A stretch of 64,000 bases of DNA from Argyresthia goedartella (Eukaryota > Arthropoda > Insecta > Lepidoptera > Argyresthiidae): the NCBI GenBank assembly GCA_949825045.1, contig OX463809.1:8893501-8957500 (forward strand). The letters run 5' to 3'. The translations under genes were made by a program, and so were the position numbers. Shown piece after piece: positions 1 through 12,100 of this stretch (position 1 is the first letter of the stretch; every line of letters begins with the position of its first letter). The notes beneath the pieces are model-generated. The model saw only the letters and a list, made by a program, of their open reading frames with translations, was not told where the DNA came from and ran no database searches.

Positions 1-3000
1 ATGGTTGTCAAAAACATATCTCTGCTACCAGCATACCCCACATAGTACAAAAAGCACACAACCAATGCCCCTGTGTGGTTACTTATTGTGAGAATTGTGT
101 AACTGAAACATACATTAACCGGCAACCTTGTCAAACCAACATACCATCCACAACCACAAACCCAAAGCCACAGAATGCTGTGGACCAAAAGACTTGGCTT
201 ATAGAAAAGTATGAGCAAACCAAAACTGATGGGTGTACAGATGTCGAGAAATCTTCTCCAGTGGTAAAAGAGAAGAGAGAACCCACTGTTTCAGACCTTT
301 TCAAAATTATCAAACTCCAGAATGAACAGCTGCAGTTGTTACAAAAGAAAGTAGACCAGTTCATAGCTTCTAACAATAATGCACCTTTCAAAAACCATCA
401 ACAGCAGTTACCAACACAGTATGTGACTGAGAAAGTAGCCGTGCAAGCTCTCGAAAATAATGACCATAAAATCTCAATTGGTGTAATGACAAGCTTTGAA
501 ATGTTCCGCACATCTACAGTCATCAATAAAGAAGTGACAATGCAAACACACCAAAATGTACAATGCAATCGATCACAAATAAGTATCAAAGAAGTGGCTT
601 TCAGACAACCTGGCAACCCGAACTTTTTGGATGGAATCTCGCCTGTATCTAAAGATGCACAAGATAACTTTGCTAGGAATGGACAAAGGGTTGAAGAAGG
701 TTTACAGTGTAATATTCAACAACCTAATTTAGTTGAAAAAACACTGGATGAGATGAGTCTCTGTGATGTACAGGTAGATAATGCAACAACACCACTCATC
801 TCACCAGAGCAAACTATGTATTTAGATGTTAAGGACTACAGTGAGTAAGTATATCTTTTTGATTTTATTTGGACCTTAATAATGTCTTAATTGCATAATA
901 ATGTCTTTATGTATGCATACATAAAATACACAGATGGATATACATTTTAGGTTGTCTTTAGTAAAACATCTCTTCTAGCAAGCAATGACAACAAGTTTAT
1001 TCTAGCGGGTAGTAACTCTGCCCACAAAGTTGACGGTCCTGAGTTTGATTTCTGGTAAGGGCAAATATTTGTGTGTTGAGCATGAATATTCGTTTCTTAG
1101 TCTTGGATGTTTTCTACTCTATTAAAAATATCATTGTCTTGTACGCATTACATGAGCCTTATTGATCTTACTATGGGCCTAGTTTGATTTGTGTAAGATT
1201 GTCCTCTAATATTTATTATAATTATTATTATTAATGATCGACTGTCAGAAACTGTACCTGTATTGATTACAATATAGAGTTATAAATTAATTCAATTGTT
1301 TTATAACAGCTCCGATTCTACAAGTGATGACCAATCTAATGTTGGATGGACCTACTACAATAAAGTTATGGTAAACATAAAACTATTTTCTATTGCTTAT
1401 ATTTATCAAAGAATGTACATAGCAACTTACACACACAAACACAGCGTCACGCCTTTTATCATATGGGGTAGCAGAGGCACAGTTGCACCTATACACATTT
1501 AAAATATAATATGCGCTCTTACACATTTTATTTGGTTTCAGACACATGTGAATGGAATGCTGCAAGACTCTGATATGCCGTCTTCAGCAAGCGCCCTTTA
1601 TAGGGACACGAGGCAGAGATGTGTACAAATGCACTTTGACAAGACAAACATTAGTGTTACTAAAAGGTAATGAGACAAACATTTTTGGTCTGATAACTTT
1701 ATAACGGAAGAGAGGCCTTGCAGCGGGTGTGAATGGAGCCGTCTTACGAGGACGCCCAAGAAGGTCCTACAAGGTCAAATTAGCGATTTATTAGTGTAGG
1801 GGCAAAATAGAAGTACCCGTAACCGGCGAGCTTGTATGAAGAGACTTATGTTATGAATGTTGGGAAGCGAGAGATCTATGCCAGGATCATAGCAAGTGGA
1901 GGTATTTGTTTTTTGTTTTTAAAGAGGAAATATTTAATGCAATAAACGATATGGAGCACCAGGAGTTGCCATATGCAAACATCACTCCAAATATATAGTC
2001 CCTTAGCTACATTTTCTTCTATAGAATCATCTAAAAATAAAATGGAAGGCTATCTATATACATGTGTAAAATAATACTCTGACTGACTCACTGAATGATA
2101 TTTCAATAACTAGGACCTAGACTGCAAGGCTTTATCTATGAACATAAAATTGCAACTGTATGTTTTTCTTGTATGACGAAGACATCCGCCGTGAACCCGG
2201 ATCCGCTACAGGGCGCTGCTAGTAATATATGAGTAAAGCTAAGATAAAGCAACATATGTTAAAGAAAAACTAGACTTATATCGCCAGCTTATCGTAAACA
2301 CATTTTATTTCACTGCTCAGCTCCAAACTTATAAACGACGACATGGGGAATCTACGGGGTGGTAGAGAGACAAATAGATGTTTTACCCACACGTCTCTCG
2401 GTATCCTTTGAAGTTTCTTTACAAAATACTGACCCCCAGGTCAATTATCATCGGATTTATTTTCAATCAAATCCTCAACTTTTAGAGTGAAATTCGGCGA
2501 CGAGCCTCCTGTCGTCCATCAGCCCCAGCCTGCAAACCCCTCATCGAATGACACCAGCTTGAAGATGAACCAGCTCGCAGCCAAGTACGGCATAAGGAGT
2601 GCGCCTGTGCGGCATGCCTTGCAGCCGCCGATGGTGGCGCCGCCTACCGACCAGTCTTTTGCCACGCGGAACTATATGGAGCGTCATCAAATTATAGAGG
2701 GTAAGAGAGAGCATGTTTGATTATCATAAAGTTATTAGTTCGAAGCGGACCGACACTGTAGACGGCGTGAGTGTATGACCCAGACAGCCAGCGTAGTTAC
2801 GACGCGATTGAGCGAGTCAGCGATTATAGTATGTACCTACCGCTGATACGCTGTCCTACTCCAATATTGACTTACTAAGATCCTGGTTAATGAACTATCA
2901 GAATCCGATTTAAATGAATCAGACTTCTTCCGATTTCGACCTATCTATAATCTCAATGGGCTCAAGTAGAATCTGACCTGCTCCGCCCATAGGAGGAAAA

Positions 3001-5885
3001 TCTAACATTGCTTCTGGCCCCACACTAGGATACCCTGTGTCGTCGGAACCAGAAACAGCGATGTCACAAACATGTAAACATCGGGGATTTCATTGTCTTC
3101 CTCCCCAGCCGGGAGTCAAACCCGGGACCTCTCGCTCGGGAAACATAGCCTAGACTGCAATTCCACCGAGGTCGTCCTAGCTAGCCATTGTGCTAGCCGT
3201 GATGTTTCTGTATACACTGACGAGCAATGAAAAAGTTCCACCCACAAAATGCCGACAAACACCTTAATATCTCCTAAGACATAGAACCAATATTACGTTT
3301 ACAATATTTACGTTTTTAATTGGTAATATTCTGATGCGCTGTTAAATGTACTTCAATATTGCAGACGGTAATTTGGTGCTATGTCACTGGAACTTTTTCA
3401 TTGCTCGTCAGTTTACTTATAATTAATTCATAATTTCTTTATTGTACTGCAATCAACAAATTCAGAAAACTTATAAGATAAAAGTGTATAAAGTTTCTTA
3501 TGGGGATATCTCGTCCGTGCAAAGGTCCCCGTCACTCCAGGAGGAATGACCCGCAGTGTGAGAGGGACGGAATCGGGGAAAAATTACAAAAAGCCCTTTT
3601 TAAATTGATACAAAATTAACTAAAATATCTATGAAAATTTCTTTATTAGGTAATTTAGGTATTGTCAAAACCCATCTAAATAAATATTTTTGAGTTCTTG
3701 GCGCTATTCCAATTTATCAGAAAATAAAAAAAGTGGAAATTTAGACCTCATTTCAATAATTATTTCTATCTAGCGAAATTCCTCCAATGGCGTTTCTGTT
3801 ATTACAAAATCTAGAAAAAGGTCCCAAAATTGTTATATTAATATATTTAACTTGGAACTTCTTTTGAAAAGCAGAGAAATAACTTAAAAAATGACGATTT
3901 TGTCGATAAGGGCCAAAGGCATTGAGAATTAGACAAAGAAAACAAATACCCGTCGCATCGCGTCGAAGCAGACTGACGCATGCTCCCGCGCAGAGCCCCG
4001 CGGGGCAGCCCGAGCTCCGAGACCAAGAAAATTATAGAAAATATTACTAAACTCCTGTAATATTAACATTAAAAATAAAATATAACAACTAAAAATTTTC
4101 CCTTTTTACCTATTTTTGCGTGTAAGTTTCATATAGGAAACTGATTTCGTCTCCGAGCACTTGTTCATTTAGTTGAATAATAATGCATTGCGAAAAATAT
4201 TTTTAAGCATTAAAACAGATATCCGGTAATTTTAAAAGTCCATTCTTATCTCTAATAGACCTTTTATAGCATATATTTATCCTACATTTTTATGTTGTCT
4301 AGTTGAGCCTAGAATTGAAGCTAAAGATGCATCACTTTGTTCGCGCCCCTGGCGCTGGCCATATTTGATCCCTTAATGTACCTATTACATTGCTTTGTAC
4401 GCAAAGCTCAAGGATCCGTATCTTGCACGCAAAGCTCAAGGATCCGTATATTGTACGCAAAGCTCAAGGATCCGTATATTGCACGCAAAGCTCAAGGATC
4501 CGTATATTGTACGCAAAGCTCAAGGATCCGTATATTGCACGCAAAGCTCAAGGATCCGTATATTGTACGCAAAGCTCAAGGATCCGTATATTGCACGCAA
4601 AGCTCAAGGATCCGTATATTGTACGCAAAGCTCAAGGATCCGTATATTGCACGCAAAGCTCAAGGATCCGTATATTGATTGCACTGGGGTACCATAACAT
4701 AGCAAAAGGGCTTACTTTGTTGGAAATTGTATTTGTTTTCTTCACTTAATTAGGGTTCCGTACCCAACGGGTAAGAACGGAACCCTATTACTAAGACTTC
4801 GCTGTCCGTCCGTCCGTCCGTCCGTCCGTCTGTCGACAGGCTGTATCTCAAGAACCTAGCTAGCTAGAGAGTTGAAATTTTCACAGATTATGTATTTCTG
4901 TTGCCGCTATAACAACAAATACTAAAAAACAGGATAAAATAAATATTTAAGGGGGCTCCCATACAACAATACCACATACAAACTTATGGATGCACCTGGT
5001 TACGTACATGGAGTGTGAAAGTAACCGCACCAATAACATTGTAAACAATATTTTGCTGTGTAAAATCCAAACTATTCACTCCACACCATCGCTTCCATTG
5101 AACGGTGGTACGGAACCCTTCGTGCGCGATTTAGACTCGCACTTGACCGTTTTTTTTGTTTAAACAAGTAAACCGACAAATTGTTGTGAATTGATCGTCA
5201 ATGTTCTTTCTTATTTATGTTTCATAAGTACCATGTAGTTCATCGTCCTCTTTGGAGTTATAGTTTTTACTGGCCTCCGTTTTAGAGGGTTATTCCTATT
5301 AACCTCTGTGACGCTACCAGCCTACTTATACAGCAACACTAACGATAGGATTTTTTGGTAAAAAATAAAATAATCCGCACCCTGACATACAATTTATAGT
5401 AACTTTGACAGCAAATTATCAATGAACCAAGTGACATACATGTTTTCATATATTTTGCCAGACCTGTATCTAAATATATAAAACAAAGTCGGGAGTTATA
5501 CCACTTATAACTCAAGAATGGCTGGACCGATTTTAATGATCTCTTATTTGTTGGATTCTTTTCCACCCCGAATAGCAGAATAACTTTTAAAACATCGTTA
5601 AATTGATGGGGGAAAAATTAGGTTTGGAAGTCCGCCATCTTCCGCAATTGAAATCTCACTCATCATTGAGTGTAAAGGCGGTACGTAGTTCGCGGGGTCA
5701 GCTAGGCAGCAGCATATAAGCAGGCCTATCCCCTGCCACTCGCTTAACGTGACGGGAGCTCCTGATGCATTGGATGACGCTTTCCAGGTCCACAGCCGTA
5801 CGTCGGCAACGTACGCTTGCCTGCTCTGGAGATGCCGAGGTTTCTTGACATCACAGCCTTGAAACAGCAGCCGAAACTTTTATAG
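1..5885 (+). CDS. ana2: STIL/Ana2-like centriole duplication protein, 3' part (5 exons)
   Basis: Spliced gene, open at the left edge. Exons with GT/AG junctions and continuous phase: 1-844 (frame from base 3, donor GTAAGT), 1310-1370, 1542-1666, 2486-2700, and 5788-5885 with stop TAG at 5883-5885. STIL/Ana2 proteins are scaffolds that recruit SAS-6 and bind Plk4 to start procentriole assembly. Visible support: a short central coiled coil (residues like LQNEQLQLLQKKVDQF, near 325-365), a conserved block around DDQSNVGWTYYNKVM plus the following exon (the position of the STAN region), and a C terminus ending LDITALKQQPKLL, which resembles the STIL-family tail. Junction phases match across all four introns, which supports one transcript. 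Intron 4 (2701-5787) carries a SINE, a MITE, a minisatellite and other repeats. The start codon lies outside the window. The family call is from motif memory, so orthology to Drosophila ana2 is inferred. Confidence 0.72.
3005..3176 (-). mobile_element. tRNA-derived SINE, copy 1
   Basis: Degenerate member of the family also seen at 8911, 10671, 36560 and 46341. On the minus strand it begins with a tRNA-like head (B-box-like GGGTTTGACTCCC) and ends with the shared body ACCAGAAACAGCGA / CACACTAGGATACCCTGTG (read on plus). It sits in intron 4 of the STIL/Ana2-like gene. Confidence 0.75.
3215..3413. mobile_element. Tc1/mariner-like MITE with TA target site
   Basis: About 199 bp bounded by 26-bp inverted repeats (3216-3240 against 3388-3412; the core starts ACTGACGAGCAATG) and by TA on each side (3213-3214 and 3414-3415). 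It has no coding capacity, and the interior is A/T-rich. It is intronic. Confidence 0.8.
4397..4676. repeat. 28-bp minisatellite, ten units with 56-bp alternating register
   Basis: Ten head-to-tail 28-bp units, each containing CAAAGCTCAAGGATCCGTAT. The second base of the unit alternates T/C without exception, so the true period is 56 bp repeated five times. Only the first unit carries a TATCTT for TATATT change. All three forward frames are open because 28 is not divisible by three; this explains the overlapping open frames and is not evidence for a protein. Confidence 0.95.
4752..5163 (+). repeat. Lepidopteran GGGTTCCGTACC dispersed repeat, copy 1
   Basis: Begins AGGGTTCCGTACCC, then TACTAAGAC, a TCCG/TCTG microsatellite, GGGGGCTCCCATACAACAA, and ends with GGTACGGAACCCTTCG plus GACTCGCACTTGACCG before a T run. 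The second copy at 49474-49868 has the same order. It is non-coding and terminates in poly-T, as SINE/LINE-derived repeats do; the superfamily is not established here. Confidence 0.8.
5469..5705 (+). mobile_element. Helitron-like non-autonomous element, copy 1
   Basis: Starts TCTAAATATATAAAACAAAG and ends GTTCGCGGGGTCAGCTAG, matching the TC...CTRR end pattern of Helitrons. A shorter relative lies at 11129-11328. No TIR or target duplication is seen. It lies just upstream of the last STIL/Ana2-like exon. Confidence 0.5.
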
Positions 5886-5933
5886 GTACTATGATGTATT
5901 TTATAAATTATATTTAGATGTATTTTGTACAAA

Positions 5934-5939
5934 AATAAA
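5934..5939 (+). promoter_or_regulatory. poly(A) signal of the STIL/Ana2-like gene
   Basis: AATAAA lies 49 bases after the stop codon in an A/T-rich 3' UTR, the expected place for the cleavage signal. Confidence 0.5.
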
Positions 5940-8910
5940 ATGTGTTAATGGAACAGACATTTATTTTAAACCTCAGATAAAATAACAGTTCACTACGTTT
6001 CAATAGAACATTTCACTGGATCGATACATTCAATAAATTGGACATGGATACAGGGTTATAATGGAATCTAACCAAAATGAATATTAAGTCTTGACTAATA
6101 AATACTGTAAAATAAAATTGGAATGATAATAATAAACTAGCATACATCTAAAATAATCCCCTCATATTTTATACGTAATTATAACCCTGTATACACTTAT
6201 TACATAGTTTTATGATTTTTATATAGTGCTCTGGTTTATAATTCATTATCACATTATTAGTATCATTGATCCTCATCAATATTCAAATATTTCTTATAAT
6301 AGGCCTAGTAATACAAATAAAAATAATTTGTGTTTTGCTATCATTCGGTATAAATATTTTTTTAAATATTTATTAATAACAATTATGCATATATTTTTCT
6401 GCTTTTAATTAAACTTTTCTCACATTGGCTTGTACTTCCAATTTTGGCCTACAAAAACATACAATTCAAATAATATTTTAGTACATTATATAATTTTCAC
6501 TAGACACTCAATTTGTTTAACAATATACCTATATGTATGTGTATGCATATAATTTTTATTTATACCCTCCATCCACTCTTTATAAAGTAGTGCTGTCTGT
6601 TGGTTCTTTCTTTGGTAAATCTTCTACACTACACATTTCCTCAGCGCACATCTCCATTATACTTAGCAATTAAATATCTTTTTCACTCCACTGCTCGGAA
6701 ATGTGGCAAAAGATGGTCGGTCTGTAATGGGGCCGCAAAAGGAAACTTTAACAAGGGTAACAAAAACATATCAACAGGCCAGAAAAAACATTGTTGGCTT
6801 GTTTTGTTTGTTATTGTTCTGTCAGATGTTAACAGATGGCGCTTCATGCCGCACATGTCAAGCCGCTGGATGTCGGTAAAAGCGTGTATCATTCCGGCGC
6901 GTCGGTATAATCGTGCTTGAGGTGTGCTGTCAAACGCGGAAGACTGCGGACTCCGCCAGGCGGAGCCACAAACATAATTTACCTAAAATTTAATTTTCTG
7001 TATATTTAATTGTATTTCCTCGCAGTAGTCGTGCAATATCTCGACCTCGATGTAAAGGCCTCGCCTCATCGCCTGCGGCTCGGCCCTTAAACTCACTCGT
7101 CCATCTATTGCTCACTTTCCAGCCTCTACAAGAATGTACTATACTAGGTAACTTATTACAGTTATAAACTGAATCTCTATCGTTTATTTTATCAGAAAAC
7201 CTTTATCTCGTCCCGCGTCGAGTGCAGTATTACCATAGAATATATAGTAGGTAAAGATAAGTTTGATTATACTTAGTTTTCAATTCTCTTGCATCGCAAA
7301 AAGTTTTAATTATTTAAATCTAAAAAAGGAACCGAAAATACGTGGATGGCACTTTTTCTGATCTCAGGAAAGTAGACATGAACATATTACAAACACAACT
7401 TACTAATATCGGCCTCGAATGCACAACCGACCACCCACCCAATCATGCTCTCACTGTCACTCGGGAAATGATACCGTTAGATATCTAAGCGGCAGTTGTG
7501 CATCTGGATATAGATGTTTATACAACTGTTATGTAGAGAAGACTATTTACACTATGTACATAATTATCTTGTCTGGATTTTTCACTTGTTTGACTAGACT
7601 GAAACCCGTTAAATTATAATATCATGGATCCTAATGTAATGTTACCCATTACCTTCTTCGAGAAAACGTATTTACAGACATATTGGTCATACTCTACAAC
7701 AAAAGAACATGACCAAAGATATAAATAGGTATTAATCTTACTTGTTTCAACTTGCAACCAACCACACCTACATTAGCGTAGCGGTCGCCATTCGCGCGAA
7801 TCTGCATTCGTAAGTGGCGACATAAACGACTTGAGCATTCTTAGGTTACCCATATCTAAATAGGTATATATCATTTGTGCACTAAGAAACAGTCATAAAA
7901 TCCATAGATCCGTATTTAGATTAGCATTTATATCTACTGATTTAATTACGCTTGTAAAATTCCACTATAACATGTCATATAACTAGGATTTATAATCCAT
8001 CTAAGTTAATTCTATAGTAACCATCGTCCACGATCGAATAAAAGTCTTAAATTAATTACTAAGAATTTCTTCAATTGTGACGATTTTGCCTATCCCCTTG
8101 AATATCCGCGGAATATGCTGTGGAATTCGAATGATACTGTCACACAACTCTTAGCACGCTATCGATCCGATTGAATTTAAATCCAATTCTAGACCAAATT
8201 TTATTGGAACTAGTCGTTATCATGAACATGATAGAAATATTCGGACCCCACAGAAACCCCTTTCGCCTTTTTATCTAACGAGGCGGAAGGGGGGGCTCAA
8301 AGACGCAAATATTCCAGAGGAGTAATCAGTAACAACAATCAACACACATATAAACTTGTAAACATTGTATTTGCTTCAACCATAGCGCCTAACTGAGTAC
8401 GTTCCTGCGGTAATGGAACTAGAGCGATGTGGGATGTCATTACATTCAATGCCGGCACAACATTGAAGTTTCTTGCCATACAGAAGTCATGAGAACACAG
8501 GAAACGAAAACCCCTCTCAGCACTCAACTACCGAATGAATCCTATGTAGTCAGAGATGCGCTATGAAATATAAATTACATGTAATTGTGCATCTTTTCAA
8601 CTAAGTATTTCTACTTCGCTTAAATAACAGTATCGATTCGCTTATAGTGTCTCATCGCTGGGCGACTCTCCGCCGCCTCTCGATTTGCTTTCCAGTCTCA
8701 GCTCTGCCAGCCTTTGCTTTATACTATTTGGCCTGGAATTACATCGACTAAATTATTACTATGAAACATAAAACAAGTTGAGGATAATTGATCTTCTCCA
8801 TCTTTTCCGATTTCCGTTTTGCCGCCATATCAAACTCGTAGATAATCAAACAAATAAAGCGCTCCAAGACCGGCACGACCCAAAGTTAAACAAAAAAAAA
8901 AATTTTTTTA
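5940..8910. other. Intergenic, A/T-rich, no gene recognised
   Basis: Space between the convergent STIL/Ana2-like and GARNL3-like genes. 6100-6600 is very A/T-rich. The short open frames at 6600-6920, 7419-7619 and 8339-8527 lack splice context, codon signature or recognisable domains, so I do not call them. Confidence 0.6.
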
Positions 8911-9100
8911 TACAGGCACATGCATTTGCCCCTGGCCCCAAACTAAGATGACCTGTGTCGTGGGAACCAGAAACAGCGACTTCACAAACATATAAACATC
9001 CAAGATCTCGGGATTTTTTTTCCAACTCAGCCAAGATTCGAACCCGGCACCTCTCGCTTGTGAGGCAGAGCATCGTACCGTAAGGCCACAGAGGTTGTCG
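8911..9100 (-). mobile_element. tRNA-derived SINE, copy 2
   Basis: Same family as 36560-36779. The minus strand carries a B-box-like GGTTCGAATC and the body CAGCGACTTCACAAACATATA (plus sense, shortened here). It lies immediately downstream of the last GARNL3-like exon, possibly within its 3' UTR. Confidence 0.78.
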
Positions 9101-9170
9101 TCGTCGTCGGGGTAGTTGTCCAATACTCCGGCAACAAGAGCGCGCTGAACTGCGAGCGACGTCATCTGGA

Positions 9171-12100
9171 TCAAGAATCCCCAGCGGTAGTCATTAGCAA
9201 AGAATACCTTTCGGAGAAGTATGAGGGGACGACGTGGTCGGCCGACACGGACTGCCGCTGGTAAGTGCCTGCGCTGAGGTTGCTCTGCGGAATCTTGTAG
9301 ATGCGCACGCATCGCGAGCTGTTCTCGGGCAGGACTGCGGGGGGAAACCACACCTCGTTTTGTAGTACCAAGTAATTACAGGCTGGAGTGGTATGGTCTT
9401 TAGTACTAGTGAGTTCAACTTTCATCAAACCTAATGCTCTTAGTATAAGACTAGGAGGTCTACAGTATTAATAAGTTTCTCTATGACTAGGAGGTCTGGT
9501 ATAGTCTATCTCGATCGCAAATCGGTTTTGATCGATAATGGTCCCTGAATCACGATCCACCTCTAACATGAATTAACTTTGTCAGGTAAAGTAAAAATGG
9601 TTGACGTAATGTCCAAGTCGACGAGATTTCACTGGGAGTGGCTGGCACAGGTCCGTGAGGATTGGCGCTACATTGAAAAGAACTGCCCAGCACTGGGTCG
9701 ATAAGTGCTGATCATGATGATGATGACAAAGAAGGTTACCTTGTGGGGAACTAGGCGGGGAGACAGGCGCCATGCGCTGTAAGGGCGGCCGCATGTTGTC
9801 ATGCTCGGAAGACACGGAACTGCTGCGGCTGGACGCAGAATTGGTATCTGACGTTCGGTTGTTCTGAACGCTGCATCTGGAATGAATGATTAAATTACAT
9901 GGGAATTATAGCACGAGATCGAGAGTCAAACTCCACTCCCTAATGAAAATTTAGGGTGGATAAGGTCACTGCTCCCTTCTGATCTCTAAAATAATCTGAT
10001 AAATGCTTTAAAGGTTAGGGGACACTACATTTTGCTACTTGATTTAGGGTTAGAGACTCCGTCACATGGTCTGATCGCTCCTTAAAGTTTAAACGTGTGC
10101 TATTCGCGCCCAACATCTAGTTAGCTCTGAAGTTATTAGAGCGCGTTCTCCGCTGATACATGCTTTTTGCTGTTGCGGCGCCAAACGCAGCAACTTTAGA
10201 ACGAAATATCTCGGAACTGCAGTGAGCCCACCTGTTTTCCACATTCTCGTCGTCCTCCGCCGAGTAGGGTGCGCCCTGTTTGCTCAGGCTCATCTGTCGG
10301 ACCAGCTCGTAGTCCTGCAGACTCAGTCCCAGGCATGGGTCGATCTCGCGTCCTAGCGGCACGTACTCAGGTGCGCAGGCTACGTAGAAGATGTCCTGAA
10401 AGCCAAATCATCTATCGAACAAAACTAACTAAACCATTGAGAGCAGAACTTCTTGGTCTAATAAATATGGCTAACGCTGCCTGACTGACTAAGAGACTAT
10501 GCCTGCGCCACATTTATGCCTGAGTAGTGAGCAGTACGGGAGGGGTGTTTCGTGATGTCTATCACTGGGGGATCGGCATAGCATGCATCACCCCCGCACC
10601 ACTAATGCAGAAATCTAGGGGTGACATGCGAGTAGATACATATGTACATACATTTACGTAAAGGCTACATACATTGCTTCTGGCCCCACACTAGGTTACC
10701 CTGTGTCGTGATAACCAGAAACAGCGACGTCACAAACATGTAAATATCTAAGGCCTGGGTTTTTTCCTTCCTTGCCAGCCAGGATTCGAACCCGTGTCCT
10801 CTCACGTGTTAAGTACAGCCTCGAGTGGTACACCACAGAGGTCGCGTCTCCAATCTAAAACTACCAGGCCTGACTTAACAGTAGTCGACAGATGTACTGC
10901 CAGCCAAAACGAGGAAATACCGACGTGGTATACAATTCAACTTACCCGCCTTCCACATAACACCTTGAGTCCTGGTATGCACGCGGCGTGAACCAAGGAT
11001 CCGTTTGCGACTAATCTTATTTCTAACAAGTCTTCAGCAAAGGCCATTATATAGGGGAATGCACACACTGGAAATAAACATAACGTGTTTTGTACATGGT
11101 GAAATTACTGCAAAAAGAGGATGAACAATCTAAATATATAAAACAAAGTCGGGTTAGTTACACCACTTATAACTCAATAACAGCTGGACCGATTTTTATA
11201 AAGAAAATCTTTATAGAAATACTGCAAAACTTAAATACACAAAAAAATCATTGATAGAAAGAACTCCGCAATTGACAGCTCACTCATCATTGACTGTAAA
11301 GGCGGTTTGAAGTTCGCGGGTCAACTAGTAACACTATAAACAATTTAATCCACTGCTGGGTCTAAAGGCCTAACGTTAACCAATTAACAGATAGGCCTCT
11401 CCCAGCAGTGGGTGAACATGGGCTGAGTGTTGATGATGATGGGTCTGATTTGTCATCTTACCTACAGCTGCCGGCACTGTAGTCCAATGGAAATCGTATT
11501 CAGAATCGCTCTCCAAGCCCCTGCTTGTCAATCGCTCAAAGTGGCACGTATCTGCAAACATTAACACATAATCTTATTACTTAGTGCTAAGAAAACAGGA
11601 AACAAACAACTTATTGATTTTAAAACACATACGATTGTAACAAAGAACTATTTGACCATCTAGCTCGTCGCCAATTCGTAATGCGTTTACTAAAGTGCCT
11701 CTTCTTGCTCCATCGTCTGTACTTTCTGCTCTTTTCACTGCCTGAAATGAAATAACTTATCTGGTAATAAAAATATAGGAGCCTTAGCCTAGCTAGAGGA
11801 ACTTAGTCAGTTAGAGAACGATAACAAAAGGTATTGGTAACCCAAGTAGTTTTGATGCGCATTTGTGATTGCTTAATTTAACATCAAATAATCGACATGA
11901 TATCATAGCAGTCTCTTGCCCCCATGAATTTACCGATGTTGTATGCATAAGGCTACTTAGTTTCTAGACATCATGCTTGGAAAAGTAGCATACCTGTCCA
12001 GTACCAGACTCTAGGACTTCCCAATGCTGCTTGTAGCCAACCACCATGAACCCGACTTCGCCTTCCATTACTTTGATTAGTATAGGCGATTCGCTCAGTT

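Noticed and set aside
4397..4676. Possible CRISPR-like array (28-bp repeats)
   Set aside because: Units are directly adjacent with no unique spacers and the genome is eukaryotic.
4337..4749. Three overlapping plus-strand frames of 100-119 codons with repeated peptides
   Set aside because: They are the three readings of one 28-bp tandem repeat; open only because the unit has no stop in any frame.
6600..6920. 106-codon plus-strand frame
   Set aside because: Lies 0.7 kb past the poly(A) signal of the STIL/Ana2-like gene; composition and lack of motifs suggest chance.
8908..9351. 147-codon minus-strand frame
   Set aside because: It joins the wrong frame of a GARNL3-like exon to a SINE; reading frame of the real exon is different.
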